A stretch of DNA of 64,000 nucleotides, from positions 1,116,001 to 1,180,000 of the forward strand of contig JAHDYR010000005.1 of NCBI GenBank assembly GCA_019828565.1. Direction: 5' to 3'. The notes under the pieces are model-generated. The model was given only the letters and a program-made list of their open reading frames with translations. It was not told the origin of the DNA and ran no database searches. Shown one piece after another: positions 24,185 through 32,629 of this stretch. Positions within the stretch are counted from its first letter, which is position 1, and every line of letters begins with the position of its first letter. The translations under genes and the position numbers were made by a program. The stretch is from Carpediemonas membranifera. Its lineage: Eukaryota; Fornicata.

Positions 24185-27100
24185 TTAGTGGTTGAGGCCA
24201 TTAGCCTCAGCTTGACGGTGCGCAGCATCCGCCTGGCGCATGAACGCATGGAACACATGAACTTGCTGCCGCATACAGGCCATCATGACCGCGTCGGCAA
24301 TCTGCCCAACAGTTTCGGCATCAAGGCCCAAAACGTCGCGCATCTCATCGGTCCATCCTCTCCCATGCACAGCACCAACACCACCACTCTGGCGAACGAC
24401 CACGGGAATAACCCGGACGTTCCAGTTGGCGTACTGCTCCTTCTTGCTCCGCATAGATGCAGACGCGTGATTGCTCACCACTACGTCAAGCACAACGGGT
24501 TCGGTATGGCCCGGTCTGGTCAAGAGGAGGTCCGCCCGCGCCTTGACCCGTTTGGTCCGGTCCACAGTCCACTCGCTGCCCCGTCCGAGCCAATGCTCAA
24601 CTCTTACGCGCCAGGGGTGCCCGCGCAGCAGTTTGGCGAGCGTGTCGCGAATTTGGTCGTGCCGCTCCGATCCCAGCCCCTCCCTCAGGAAGGGACAGGT
24701 AAGAGAATGCTCGGCTGAGCAGGGGACAGACCGGTGGTTAACACTACGGGCCAGGCATAGCGGACAGACGTCGTGGCCTGTCTCAAAGGCAGGAAGGCCG
24801 ACATGGTTGCGAAGCATCGGTGCAGCACCCTCGTCACAGGGGTTACGACCCATAGCGGCTGGATCAGCCGCGAGTAGAGACCTGATCACGTTTGGCGAGT
24901 CGACTGGAAACAGTCAGTTGGCTGGAAATGTTATCCTGCAGGAGGCGTACCAACTTCTTCTGCGTGCTCTCGAGTGAGAGCTTTCTGACATCGCCATATG
25001 ATGTCGGCCAATCCTTGGGCGTCGCGGCGAGAGCCGGGATGCATGGCAGTGCGTCTTGGATGAGAGCCTCGGGCCTTTCGACCTTCAGCTCTATGAGTTG
25101 TCGTGCGGCACCCAGATAGGCTGGGGCCCACACAACAGAGGGCATGGCCAATCCGAGCCCGCCTTGACTGACCGGCAGACAGAGCCTTGCGGCGAAGTCC
25201 TTATCAGTCTCTGCGCTGGACTGGAGCAGCTTCAGGATGGCGGGGACCACCTTCTGCTGTTCGAAGTCCAGTTGCGACTCGAACATGTCACCCCCGCCCG
25301 GCGAAACATTGCGGAAGAAGTGCTCCCACTTGGTGAGGGGCACACAGTTTCGTCACTAGGAGGGCAGGGGCGACGGCTTCCGCGCCAATGTCAGAGACCA
25401 TCGATGCAGCAGCGTCAAGCAGCTCCATAACCTTGCGGTTAGCAGAGCCTAGCTCCCGCATGATGTGCGTGGCGGAGCCGATTGGAACACCAACCAGCTT
25501 GGTATCGCGTCTCCGTGGGACGCCACCAGTTGTGTTGCCGTCAACGACATCCTTATGGGCTAGCACGCACTTGGCACGGTTGAGGCGGAGGCCAACCTCG
25601 TTGAACTTCTGAGCGGCGAGTTCTGTGAGATTGTTGGCCTCACGGCCGACCCCAGGCGACTGTAGCGGGCGGGTAGTGGTGGCTACAATGTCATCCTGGT
25701 AGGCACGGATGCACCACCCAGGGAAAGCCTCGCGCAAGACGTCCAGAATGGGCTTAACGCCTAAGCTGAAAAGAATTGGCGAGAGCGGGTCCCCTTGGTG
25801 AATGCCTTCAGCCGACCTCATGGTGATGCCGGAGGTAGAGAAAAGTAAGCCCCGTCGGTACATGGTCGACAGGTATGGGATGAGCGCCGGCATGTAGGCC
25901 GCCACCACCTTCATGGCGAAGGCCCTCGACAAGCATCCATAGGCGTTGGAAAGGTCGAGTGTGAGCACTGTACCGCCACTTCGGTAGACTGCACTCACCT
26001 CCTCTCCCAACCTCTCCAAGCCGCACTTCTCACCTACTCCGAACTGGTCCTTCAGGGCACGATCGACGTCAACCAGCCGCTTACGGACGGACCAGGCGAG
26101 TGCCTTTGCCGCCACACGGCGAATAGAGTCGCCGATCGCGACCCCTCGGACCTTCCCTTCACCTTTCGGCACAGGGACGAGAATGCAATGACTGAACACA
26201 TCAGTGTAAGCTTCTCCGTTCAGGATGTCCTGAACCAGCGGGAGCAGAGCCTGGACTAGTTCGCGCCTTGATGTCTTGTAGGCGATCTTCAGGTGAAGGA
26301 ACGATAGCCCGGAGGGCCCCGGGGCCGCCTCAGACTTGAGTGTGTTGAGGATGGTCTTCAGAGTCTTAGAGGAAACTTCGACACACTGCAGGGGGTTCTC
26401 GGGGACGTCTCGCATGGGGACGTCGGGACAAAGCCCGTTGAACCCAACCTGGAGGTCCCGCAGTTGAGCGTCGATTTCAGTCGGTGTCAGGTCAGTCTCA
26501 TTGGCTACCATGGACGTGGCGGCCTTCGAGACAAACCCGTGGCGAATCAGGTTCAGCGTCCGACGCCACTTGCTCGCGCTAGCGCGTCGTCCGCCTCGGT
26601 CCGATGGCGGTGCGTACAGCGTCTTGGGGTAGTCTACAACCTTAAGAGCCTCAGCCCGCTTGGCGTCGTCACCTGTCGCGTTGTTCACCTCCCTCAATCG
26701 TTCAATAAGGCCTCGTGTGAACTTCTCGCGCCCGCGCTTGGGCGGAGCGATCTTTCCGAGGAACAAGGCCTGACCCGGGGGAAGGAAGACATCGGGTCGA
26801 TGAGCAGGGGTAGTGGGAGGTGCTGATGGCGGGGTTAGGGGGAAACCAACCGCCGAAACGTGAGCTGCCGTGTCTGCCTGGACCTCTTCGTCAACAGGCT
26901 GCGATGACAGACCCTCGTCGTCCGTCGCGATCTCTACTACAGAGGGAGGGACATTTGCAGCGGTCTCTGGACGCATAGCGTTGTCTCGTATCGTGCAGGC
27001 GATAATCGCAATGGACTTGGGGGCTGTGTTTGCAGAACGCAACGAAGTTGCCGTTGGCAGCGCCTGTGTAGTGATGCTGTGGGCCTTAAGGAGGTCCTTG

Positions 27101-27408
27101 AAGCTGTCAGCAATCGCCTTCAGGGCTTTCACGGTAAAGCGTACGATGTGTTTGTTCTGGACGTCGCGCATGAGCTCGACAACCGCAGTTTCAGAGCACA
27201 ATGTGTTGAACACCGTGTCCGTATCACACCACAGTCTGTCAATTAGGCTTATGTCGACGAACTTCGCGTAGGTGCTATGAACTTCGGTAAGAAGAGCACG
27301 AACATCCTCGGCGAAGACGCTTTCGCGCCATACGAGTCTCGTACGTCGTCGAGTCACCATCTGGCCTCCAGGATCAGCCTGGGGCGCAGAAAATGACGAC
27401 ATTTCCAT
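24185..27408 (-). pseudogene. Family B RLE retrotransposon, unit 7 (best B copy)
   Basis: The full-length B reference, about 1075 codons. It has the same module order as A but clearly diverged protein sequence: N-terminal region, RT with QGDPLSPILFSLG and YQDD, finger CPLCLARSVNHRSVPC and endonuclease RADLLLTRPG...LDVVVSN. Two single-base breaks separate three frames, near 25340 (extra G) and 24905 (extra G). A shares with B the first 65 nt exactly and the 48-nt UTR element. It also shows the undisturbed LINE1 target site near 25996-26008. Confidence 0.88.
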
Positions 27409-27423
27409 TTCGGGAGGGAGCAA

Positions 27424-27641
27424 ACTTTTATGTAATCAACGACAAACTGTCTAGCGAGCGGCGAGGCGCAGCCGAGCTTCGCGAGCCTGAGCGCAGCGAA
27501 GCAGTTTGAGGCTATGGGGTGCGTCGGGGTCCTCCGTCGCTCCATCCAGTGAGTCGCTGGCGAGTCAACAAAACCAACAAGAACACTCTGAAGCGCTCTG
27601 CACGAGCCGATTGCTACACCAATATCAGAATTGAGTAACAA
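27424..27641 (-). repeat. Family A 3' UTR
   Basis: UTR of the truncated unit 8, abutting unit 7. The shared 48-nt element is at 27454-27501. Confidence 0.75.
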
Positions 27642-28108
27642 TTAGTGGGAGAGGCCCAAATCCTCTGCTGCAGCATGTGCTGCGTCGCATTGCTTGATGA
27701 ACGCTGCATATGTGTGCACTTGCCCTCTCATGCACGCCAAGAAAGCGTTATCAGCCATCTCGCGGACCTGCTCAGCCTTAAGACCAAGTTCATCGCGCAA
27801 ATCGTCCGTCCAGCCCCTTCCGTGCACTCTTCCAACGTCACCGTTGTGAAGCGTCACCGCGGGTATGAGCTTGACGTCCCAGTTGGAGTACTGGGCGCGC
27901 TTGCTCGTCATGGCCTGAGACACGTGGTTGCTGACGACGTTGTCAATGACGATTGCCTTCACGCCAGGTTTCGTGAGGAGGATGTCCGCCCGCGCCTTCA
28001 TAGGCTTGGTCCGGTCAATGGTCCACTCACTGGCCTTGTTCAACCACACCTCGGACTGGACTCTCCAGCCATAACCCTTCAGGTCTCTCACCAGCCCGTC
28101 CTTGATAG
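27642..28108 (-). pseudogene. Family A RLE retrotransposon, unit 8 (3' end only)
   Basis: The last 155 codons of an A element: the endonuclease core and C-terminus. The match to other copies stops sharply after CTTGATAG at 28108. The element's sequence resumes, about 484 nt further in, at 36142. Unit 8 and unit 9 may be two parts of one disrupted A copy. Confidence 0.85.
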
Positions 28109-28732
28109 GTAAGGTTACCTTACCTTACCCGTTGCGACCCCCGTCTGACCCAGGAGCCCGACCATCCGGCCCTCAATCGGACGCAGAGCGTCGGCCGAGG
28201 CATGATTGCCACTGAGGATATCTCAGCTGGCACATGTCTCGGCATATACTTCGGGAAGCTGATTCCCGATGCTGAGACGGCCAGCAACAACGGCCAGATG
28301 GTGTTTGTTTCGCATATTCCATTACCATTACACAGCATGTCATTCGCTGACAGTCAGGTCGCCGTCGATGCCATGTCGGCCGCAGCGGGTGTCCACCTGA
28401 TTAACCACAGCCCTGACGATGTCAACTGTGAGTTCGTGGACGTCTTGGTGGATGGCCTGCCAGTGATATCGGTCAGGGCCACTGCCAACATCGTTCGCGG
28501 CGAGTTCTTGCGCATCGATTATGGCGAGACCTACTTTGAGGCCGATGAAGAGGAGCACCCGGTTGCTCGCTTCAAGAGTCTCGCCATAGATGACCCTCAC
28601 TACCTCGCTCGAAAGGTGGAGCAGTTCAAAATACTGCAGGTCAAGCCGCAGCCCCGCAAGCGGAAGACCAAGTCCAACCCCGCCCGTAAGCGCTTCCACA
28701 CTGCGCGCATGACTCAAGGCAAGAGTGAATAA
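28109..28732 (+). CDS. SET-domain protein 1 (5' end truncated or start at 28202)
   Basis: A compact SET domain, which in this family methylates lysine using S-adenosylmethionine. Visible motifs: GRGMIATEDISAG and YFGKLIPD (SET-N), INHSPDDVN (the NHS-type cofactor loop) and RGEFLRIDYGETY with the catalytic Tyr. The conserved GRG lies before the first ATG (28202), and the frame stays open back to 28109, where the array breaks off. So the true 5' end is probably lost, or upstream of an intron. The first 46 nt (GTAAGG...CTGACCCAG) look like an intron remnant. A basic tail follows the domain (KPQPRKRKTKSN), perhaps for nuclear localisation. There is no post-SET cysteine cluster. The stop overlaps an AATAAA. 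A paralogue lies at 52829. Confidence 0.78.
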   Translation, partial: VRLPYLTRCDPRLTQEPDHPALNRTQSVGRGMIATEDISAGTCLGIYFGKLIPDAETASNNGQMVFVSHIPLPLHSMSFADSQVAVDAMSAAAGVHLINHSPDDVNCEFVDVLVDGLPVISVRATANIVRGEFLRIDYGETYFEADEEEHPVARFKSLAIDDPHYLARKVEQFKILQVKPQPRKRKTKSNPARKRFHTARMTQGKSE

Positions 28733-28762
28733 ACTTGAAGAGATATCAATTCAATCAATCAT

Positions 28763-30136
28763 TTATGAGCGGGTGACATCCTCCGGACGAGTAGCACGCT
28801 TCTCGGGCTCTGCGGCAGCTGCCTTGCGCTTGCGGTCCGGAAGACTGTAGACACAGGCATGACGATTCTCGATGACGATGAACTGAGTGAGCTTCATGCT
28901 CTCACAAAGACCTAAGATCTTGTCCAGCGTCGCATCCTGGATGGGCAAGAACTCTGAATCTTCCCAACCTTTGTGGACCCAGAGGCAGGTAAGGTCCTCG
29001 TCGATCTGGGTGATGATTACCGGAGTGTGACTCAGCTCTACACTGGCCTGGATGGCCTCATGGTCTGCCCAGGGGAAAGGGGAGCCAGGCATCTCAGAGA
29101 ACGGGTCGCCCTCGAACCCCTTGCCCTCACAGAAGGATCGGATGTCCTCGTACAGCTGAAGCTTCTCACCAACAGTAGGCTGGGACCCAGTCCTGATGAG
29201 ATGCATGGCGCTGAGAATGCATGAGCCATCCCCAGGCACCTCAGACCGCTTCAGAGAGCTTGTATCGTTCTTAAACTTCTTAGCGGTCTTCTCCATGATG
29301 GTCTGGACGTCATCTTTGGGGTCTGCGGCCACCAAAGCCTCCCGATCCAGGTCTATGACCTCAGCCTCCTTCTTCAAGGGCACAAGCTTCTCCGTCTCGA
29401 GCTTTTCAATCTTGGCCCGGGCTCGCCAAAGCTCCCTCTTCAAATCACGGATCGCACCGTTGTGTTCCACGGCAAGATGGCGGCGCAGGAGGCGCGATGT
29501 GCCACTCAGGGTACTTCTGTGGACGGGAGAGTCCATCAGAAGCGCGTCCAGGTGCCTTATCCGGTCGAACTGCACGTCGACCGGGTCCGACAGCTCAGGC
29601 TCGGCGTTGTTCTTGAACGAACGGACGACCCCCGACCTTCCTGGCTTCACCTTGCGCATTATGCGCTCACGGAGCAGCGAAAGGACTGAATAAGCAGGAG
29701 TTATTTGGAGTACTTACCTCCAACGTCGTGCTCGTGATCCGAAGACACTTCTCGGCGGACCTTCTGGACAAGGCTGTCGTAGGCATGATCTCCCATGACC
29801 TTCTTCAGCTCAGCCGATGTCGTGATCAGCTCAAGCTGAGCCTCGGCAGTTTCTCTTAGGTGCAGGATAAGGTGAGGCGACCTGAAGAGCTTGCGAAGCG
29901 TTTTCCAGCCAATATCTGTGTAAAAAGGTATGGGGAAAGTACTTACGATCACGAAGAAGGGCGGTGAGGATCTTGTCATCGGGCAGAAGGAACTTACGAA
30001 GAAGTGAGCACTTGATCATCTCCTGCGCGTTTGATGAGGCCTGACTGATCTCAGCGCTGTCATAGAAGATAAAGAACTGCTTACCAAACGTTTTCGAACG
30101 CTTCAAGAGCATGTAGAAGTCGAAAACCGATTGCAT
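28763..30136 (-). CDS. OTU-like cysteine protease with N-terminal helical and coiled-coil regions (3 exons)
   Basis: Exons 30136-29947, 29915-29718 and 29685-28763 join in frame to give 436 residues. Both introns are phase 1, begin GTAAGT and end CAG. The N-terminal 130 residues are helical and unknown. A charged coiled-coil-like segment follows (IRDLKRELWRARAKIEKLE). The C-terminal third is OTU-like: PGDGSCILSAMHL holds the likely catalytic Cys and FIVIENRHACVYSL the likely His. The predicted activity is deubiquitination. The C-terminal tail is basic (PDRKRKAAAAEPEKR). It converges on the SET gene with a 30-bp gap. The protease assignment rests on two motifs and spacing. Confidence 0.7.
29686..29717 (-). 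other. Spliceosomal intron, 32 nt
   Basis: On the minus strand it starts GTAAGTACTCC and ends TTATTCAG. Removal joins GGA-G to TC-CTT in frame (HDVG then VLSLLRE). Confidence 0.75.
29916..29946 (-). other. Spliceosomal intron, 31 nt
   Basis: On the minus strand it starts GTAAGTACTTTCC and ends TTTTTACACAG. Removal joins LLRD to HIGWKTLRK in frame at phase 1. Confidence 0.8.
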
Positions 30137-30140
30137 GATT

Positions 30141-30307
30141 ATAAGGCTCTCAGGACCTAATGAAAAAATTCATAAGGCTCTGAGAGCCTAATAAACCATG
30201 CGGAAAAATGACCAGTATCAGTAGGCAACGGCGCGCGGGAGATTCATTAGGCTCTGAGAGCCTTATACACGATTTCGAATTGGTGTATAAGGCTCTGAGA
30301 GCCTTAT
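30141..30307. promoter_or_regulatory. Four palindromic AAGGCTCTGAGAGCCTT elements between divergent genes
   Basis: Copies at 30141-30161 (degenerate), 30172-30192, 30246-30266 and 30287-30307. The last is a perfect 21-bp palindrome around one central base. They start 5 bp upstream of the OTU gene start and stand between it and the plus-strand gene at 30838. A dimeric regulator's binding sites, or transcript hairpins, would fit. Confidence 0.6.
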
Positions 30308-30837
30308 GAACTCAGAGGAGGTCCTCGGGGCACTTCGGTGCAGAATTTTGATTGGGCATCTGATTGGACCATGGGGCGGATGCTCAGAGGGATGAATGCG
30401 AGCTCAATGGAGACCATTGGACATGTCAGAGATGGCATGTCCAGGTGAAGGTCCATCATGGAAGGAGCCATTCACGATAAGTCTTCTAAATGTTGTGTTG
30501 CGAGCGTCTGAAGGGCTTTCTCTGGATACCGACCAAGATGGAGGTCACGTGGATCAACGGACGATAATTGCGGTATTCTGGCCTTGTATGCCACTCTTAA
30601 ATCCATTGTTTGATCCATTCCCGCGTTTATAGTTCATCTCAACGCTTCCTCGACGAGTTACAATTGTTGATGTTGTTTAGGTTCTATTACAGGCCATTCG
30701 AGGCCACAGAGCTCTCATGATGTTGTTTTTAGTGATATGCACATGCTTGCCAGCGTTTGAGGATCGATACTCTTCTCCTTTCTTCGTTTGGTTTTCTAAT
30801 TTCGTTGCGAGCATAAAGTGCACCTTGAAGAAACGTT
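30308..30837 (+). promoter_or_regulatory. Upstream region of the 30838 gene with a GCGAGCATAAA element
   Basis: There is no ORF I can support in these 530 bp. CGTTGCGAGCATAAAGTGCA at 30804-30823 ends about 15 nt before the ATG. Nearly the same string occurs at the edge of repeat copy R3 (57966-57985). It may be a core promoter or start-site element. Confidence 0.4.
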
Positions 30838-31524
30838 ATGCCTCCGAAACGGAGTAATACTGCTAAGAGCAAGGGCAGAAAGCGTCTAAACGCTGTGGAA
30901 ATGATTTCTACTTACTTAGAGAAGGAGCACGCTGCTGGAAGCATCTCCGCTGCCGATGTCGCCACCGGAAACCGCATTTGCAATGAGGTGGTTGACAGAC
31001 GCCCCAATGACCTCCCCACATTCGTTCCGGAGGATCTTAGGGATGAAGCGGAGTTCCGTTCTCTCGATAGCATTGAGCAGATCATGGCGCAGTACAAGGG
31101 CGAGTCTTCTGAGGCCAAGGAGAAGCGCTTCAGGGCCCTCATCAGCCTGGACGCCGAAGGAGATGAGGTCGACCATGGCAGCCCTCTCTTGGCAACTGTC
31201 CGTGAGTACCGCGAGCTGTTCCACGGCATCCCTCAGTCGGTCCGCCCCCGCGCTTACGCCTTCGTCGCCCAGAGGCTTGGTATCTCTGTCGACAAGGTCA
31301 GAGAGGTCCTTCTGGAGAGTGTGTGCCGCAAGGACTCTAAGCTCATCTTCGAGCGTCCGCAGCTTGTCCTCAAGAAGCACTCGAAGACCTTCAAGGACCT
31401 CGCCGCTGTGATTGAGAAGAGGAACGCTGCCCGTGCCGCTGCAGAGGCTCGTGATGTTCTGCGTATACCCGTTTACGCGAGCCTCCTGCTCTTCCACGCA
31501 GCTAACGTCAACTCAAATGAGTAA
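30838..31524 (+). CDS. Unknown protein with basic N-terminus, 228 aa
   Basis: One uninterrupted ORF with a basic lysine and arginine-rich start (MPPKRSNTAKSKGRKR), a likely nuclear localisation or nucleic-acid-binding tail. The rest is predicted helical and charged. The segment ending QRLGISVDKVREVLLESV could be a small helix-turn-helix-like unit, but I recognise no family. It converges on the GNAT-like gene with 20 bp between stops, and its stop overlaps an AATAAA. Codon use is strongly biased to C and G third positions, as in a translated gene. Confidence 0.6.
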   Translation: MPPKRSNTAKSKGRKRLNAVEMISTYLEKEHAAGSISAADVATGNRICNEVVDRRPNDLPTFVPEDLRDEAEFRSLDSIEQIMAQYKGESSEAKEKRFRALISLDAEGDEVDHGSPLLATVREYRELFHGIPQSVRPRAYAFVAQRLGISVDKVREVLLESVCRKDSKLIFERPQLVLKKHSKTFKDLAAVIEKRNAARAAAEARDVLRIPVYASLLLFHAANVNSNE

Positions 31525-31544
31525 TAAATCGACTGCTTCTTCAT

Positions 31545-32399
31545 TTAATCTTCATTCTCTTCCTCATCTTCCTTCTCAGACAGCAGATGGTACCACTCTT
31601 CCTCGAAATAGTTCTCTTTCTGGTAATCCTTACGCATCTTTGATCTCTTATCCACGATCTTTTGGACCAAATCCCTTCGGTTGCTGTCGTAAAGGGCGAT
31701 GATTATCTCACGTTGCTTCTTGCGCGTCGGGTGCGGGGTAACACTCTTCCTCAGACGCTTAATGTAGCGGTTGAGCTTGTCCGAGGGCTTGGTGGGCAGG
31801 GTGGGTTGGGTGGCTTGGGTTCTCTTTGGGGGAGGCTGGACCTGGTCCACAGAAGTGAAAGCCGTACCGTAGTCGACGGACGGGGGAGCCCTCCAGGACT
31901 TCATGGCATATCCATGGCAAGCAACGAGACTCTCACCGAGCTTCGTCCACTTGTTCGGGCCGTATGTTGCCTCCATGGTCACCAGTTTCGCATCATCCAG
32001 GTACTCCATCGTGGACTTTTGCTTGGAGATGGACATCCCCATACGCTGGTAGGCTGGCACAAGAGAACTTACACACTGCAGGCGGATCCTCTGTCCGGCA
32101 GAGGCAACCGAAAGAAGAATCGTGGCGAGACCATTGCCCCTGGCATAGAATGCCGTGCGAATAACCACAACATATAAGTCCTGGCGCAGCTCGGAAGGGG
32201 TTTCATCAGTAGCTTCGGTGTTGTATGACTCCTTCGTGAGCAACAAGGCCGAAATGATGGAATCAGTCTTGCAGTCACGAATCGCAACCAATCTGGGTAA
32301 ATACCTGGGCAACACTGGGTGAACAAACATGAAGAAGCGATGATCGATGTCATCAACTCCTCTCGTGGCAACGTCCTGCTTAAAAAAACGTACGGACAC
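31545..32399 (-). CDS. GNAT-like acetyltransferase
   Basis: 284 residues in one frame. The segment VVVIRTAFYARGNGLATILLSVA fits motif A of GNAT acetyltransferases, with RGNGLA as the acetyl-CoA pyrophosphate loop, preceded by a strand (residues about 85-95). Downstream, AYQRMGMSISKQKS could be the following strand and helix. The C-terminal third is lysine and arginine-rich, then acidic (SEKEDEEENED). A substrate cannot be inferred. The call depends on one motif plus the strand-helix pattern. The ORF may start at 32399 or slightly downstream. Confidence 0.5.
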   Translation of the reverse strand: MSVRFFKQDVATRGVDDIDHRFFMFVHPVLPRYLPRLVAIRDCKTDSIISALLLTKESYNTEATDETPSELRQDLYVVVIRTAFYARGNGLATILLSVASAGQRIRLQCVSSLVPAYQRMGMSISKQKSTMEYLDDAKLVTMEATYGPNKWTKLGESLVACHGYAMKSWRAPPSVDYGTAFTSVDQVQPPPKRTQATQPTLPTKPSDKLNRYIKRLRKSVTPHPTRKKQREIIIALYDSNRRDLVQKIVDKRSKMRKDYQKENYFEEEWYHLLSEKEDEEENED

Positions 32400-32629
32400 T
32401 GGGGATGATGTCTGACTTATCAGAAAGTCTTACGTACTGTATATAAGCCTTATGGGCTGCAAGAGTATCCTCTGTCCAAGATTCTTTCCCCGTTTGGTTC
32501 ATTTTCACAAACTTTTTGTGAAACCTGCGAAATGTGAAATGTGCCATTCATGAAAAAAAGTGGCACATATGAAAAATGAATGAATTTATCACGGAACCAT
32601 CTTACATCACTTTATATCACGCGGATGCC
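32400..32629. other. AT-rich spacer
   Basis: 230 bp between the GNAT-like gene start and the 3' end of TP1. It contains a TATATAAG box-like string near 32440 on the plus strand and short imperfect repeats of TTCATTTTCA/GTGAAA. I see no gene. Confidence 0.5.

Noticed and set aside
28111-28131. TTACC repeats as telomere-like sequence
   Set aside because: Only three short imperfect units, better read as part of an intron-like stretch.
29196-29693. 165-codon plus-strand ORF
   Set aside because: Antisense to the third exon of the OTU gene.
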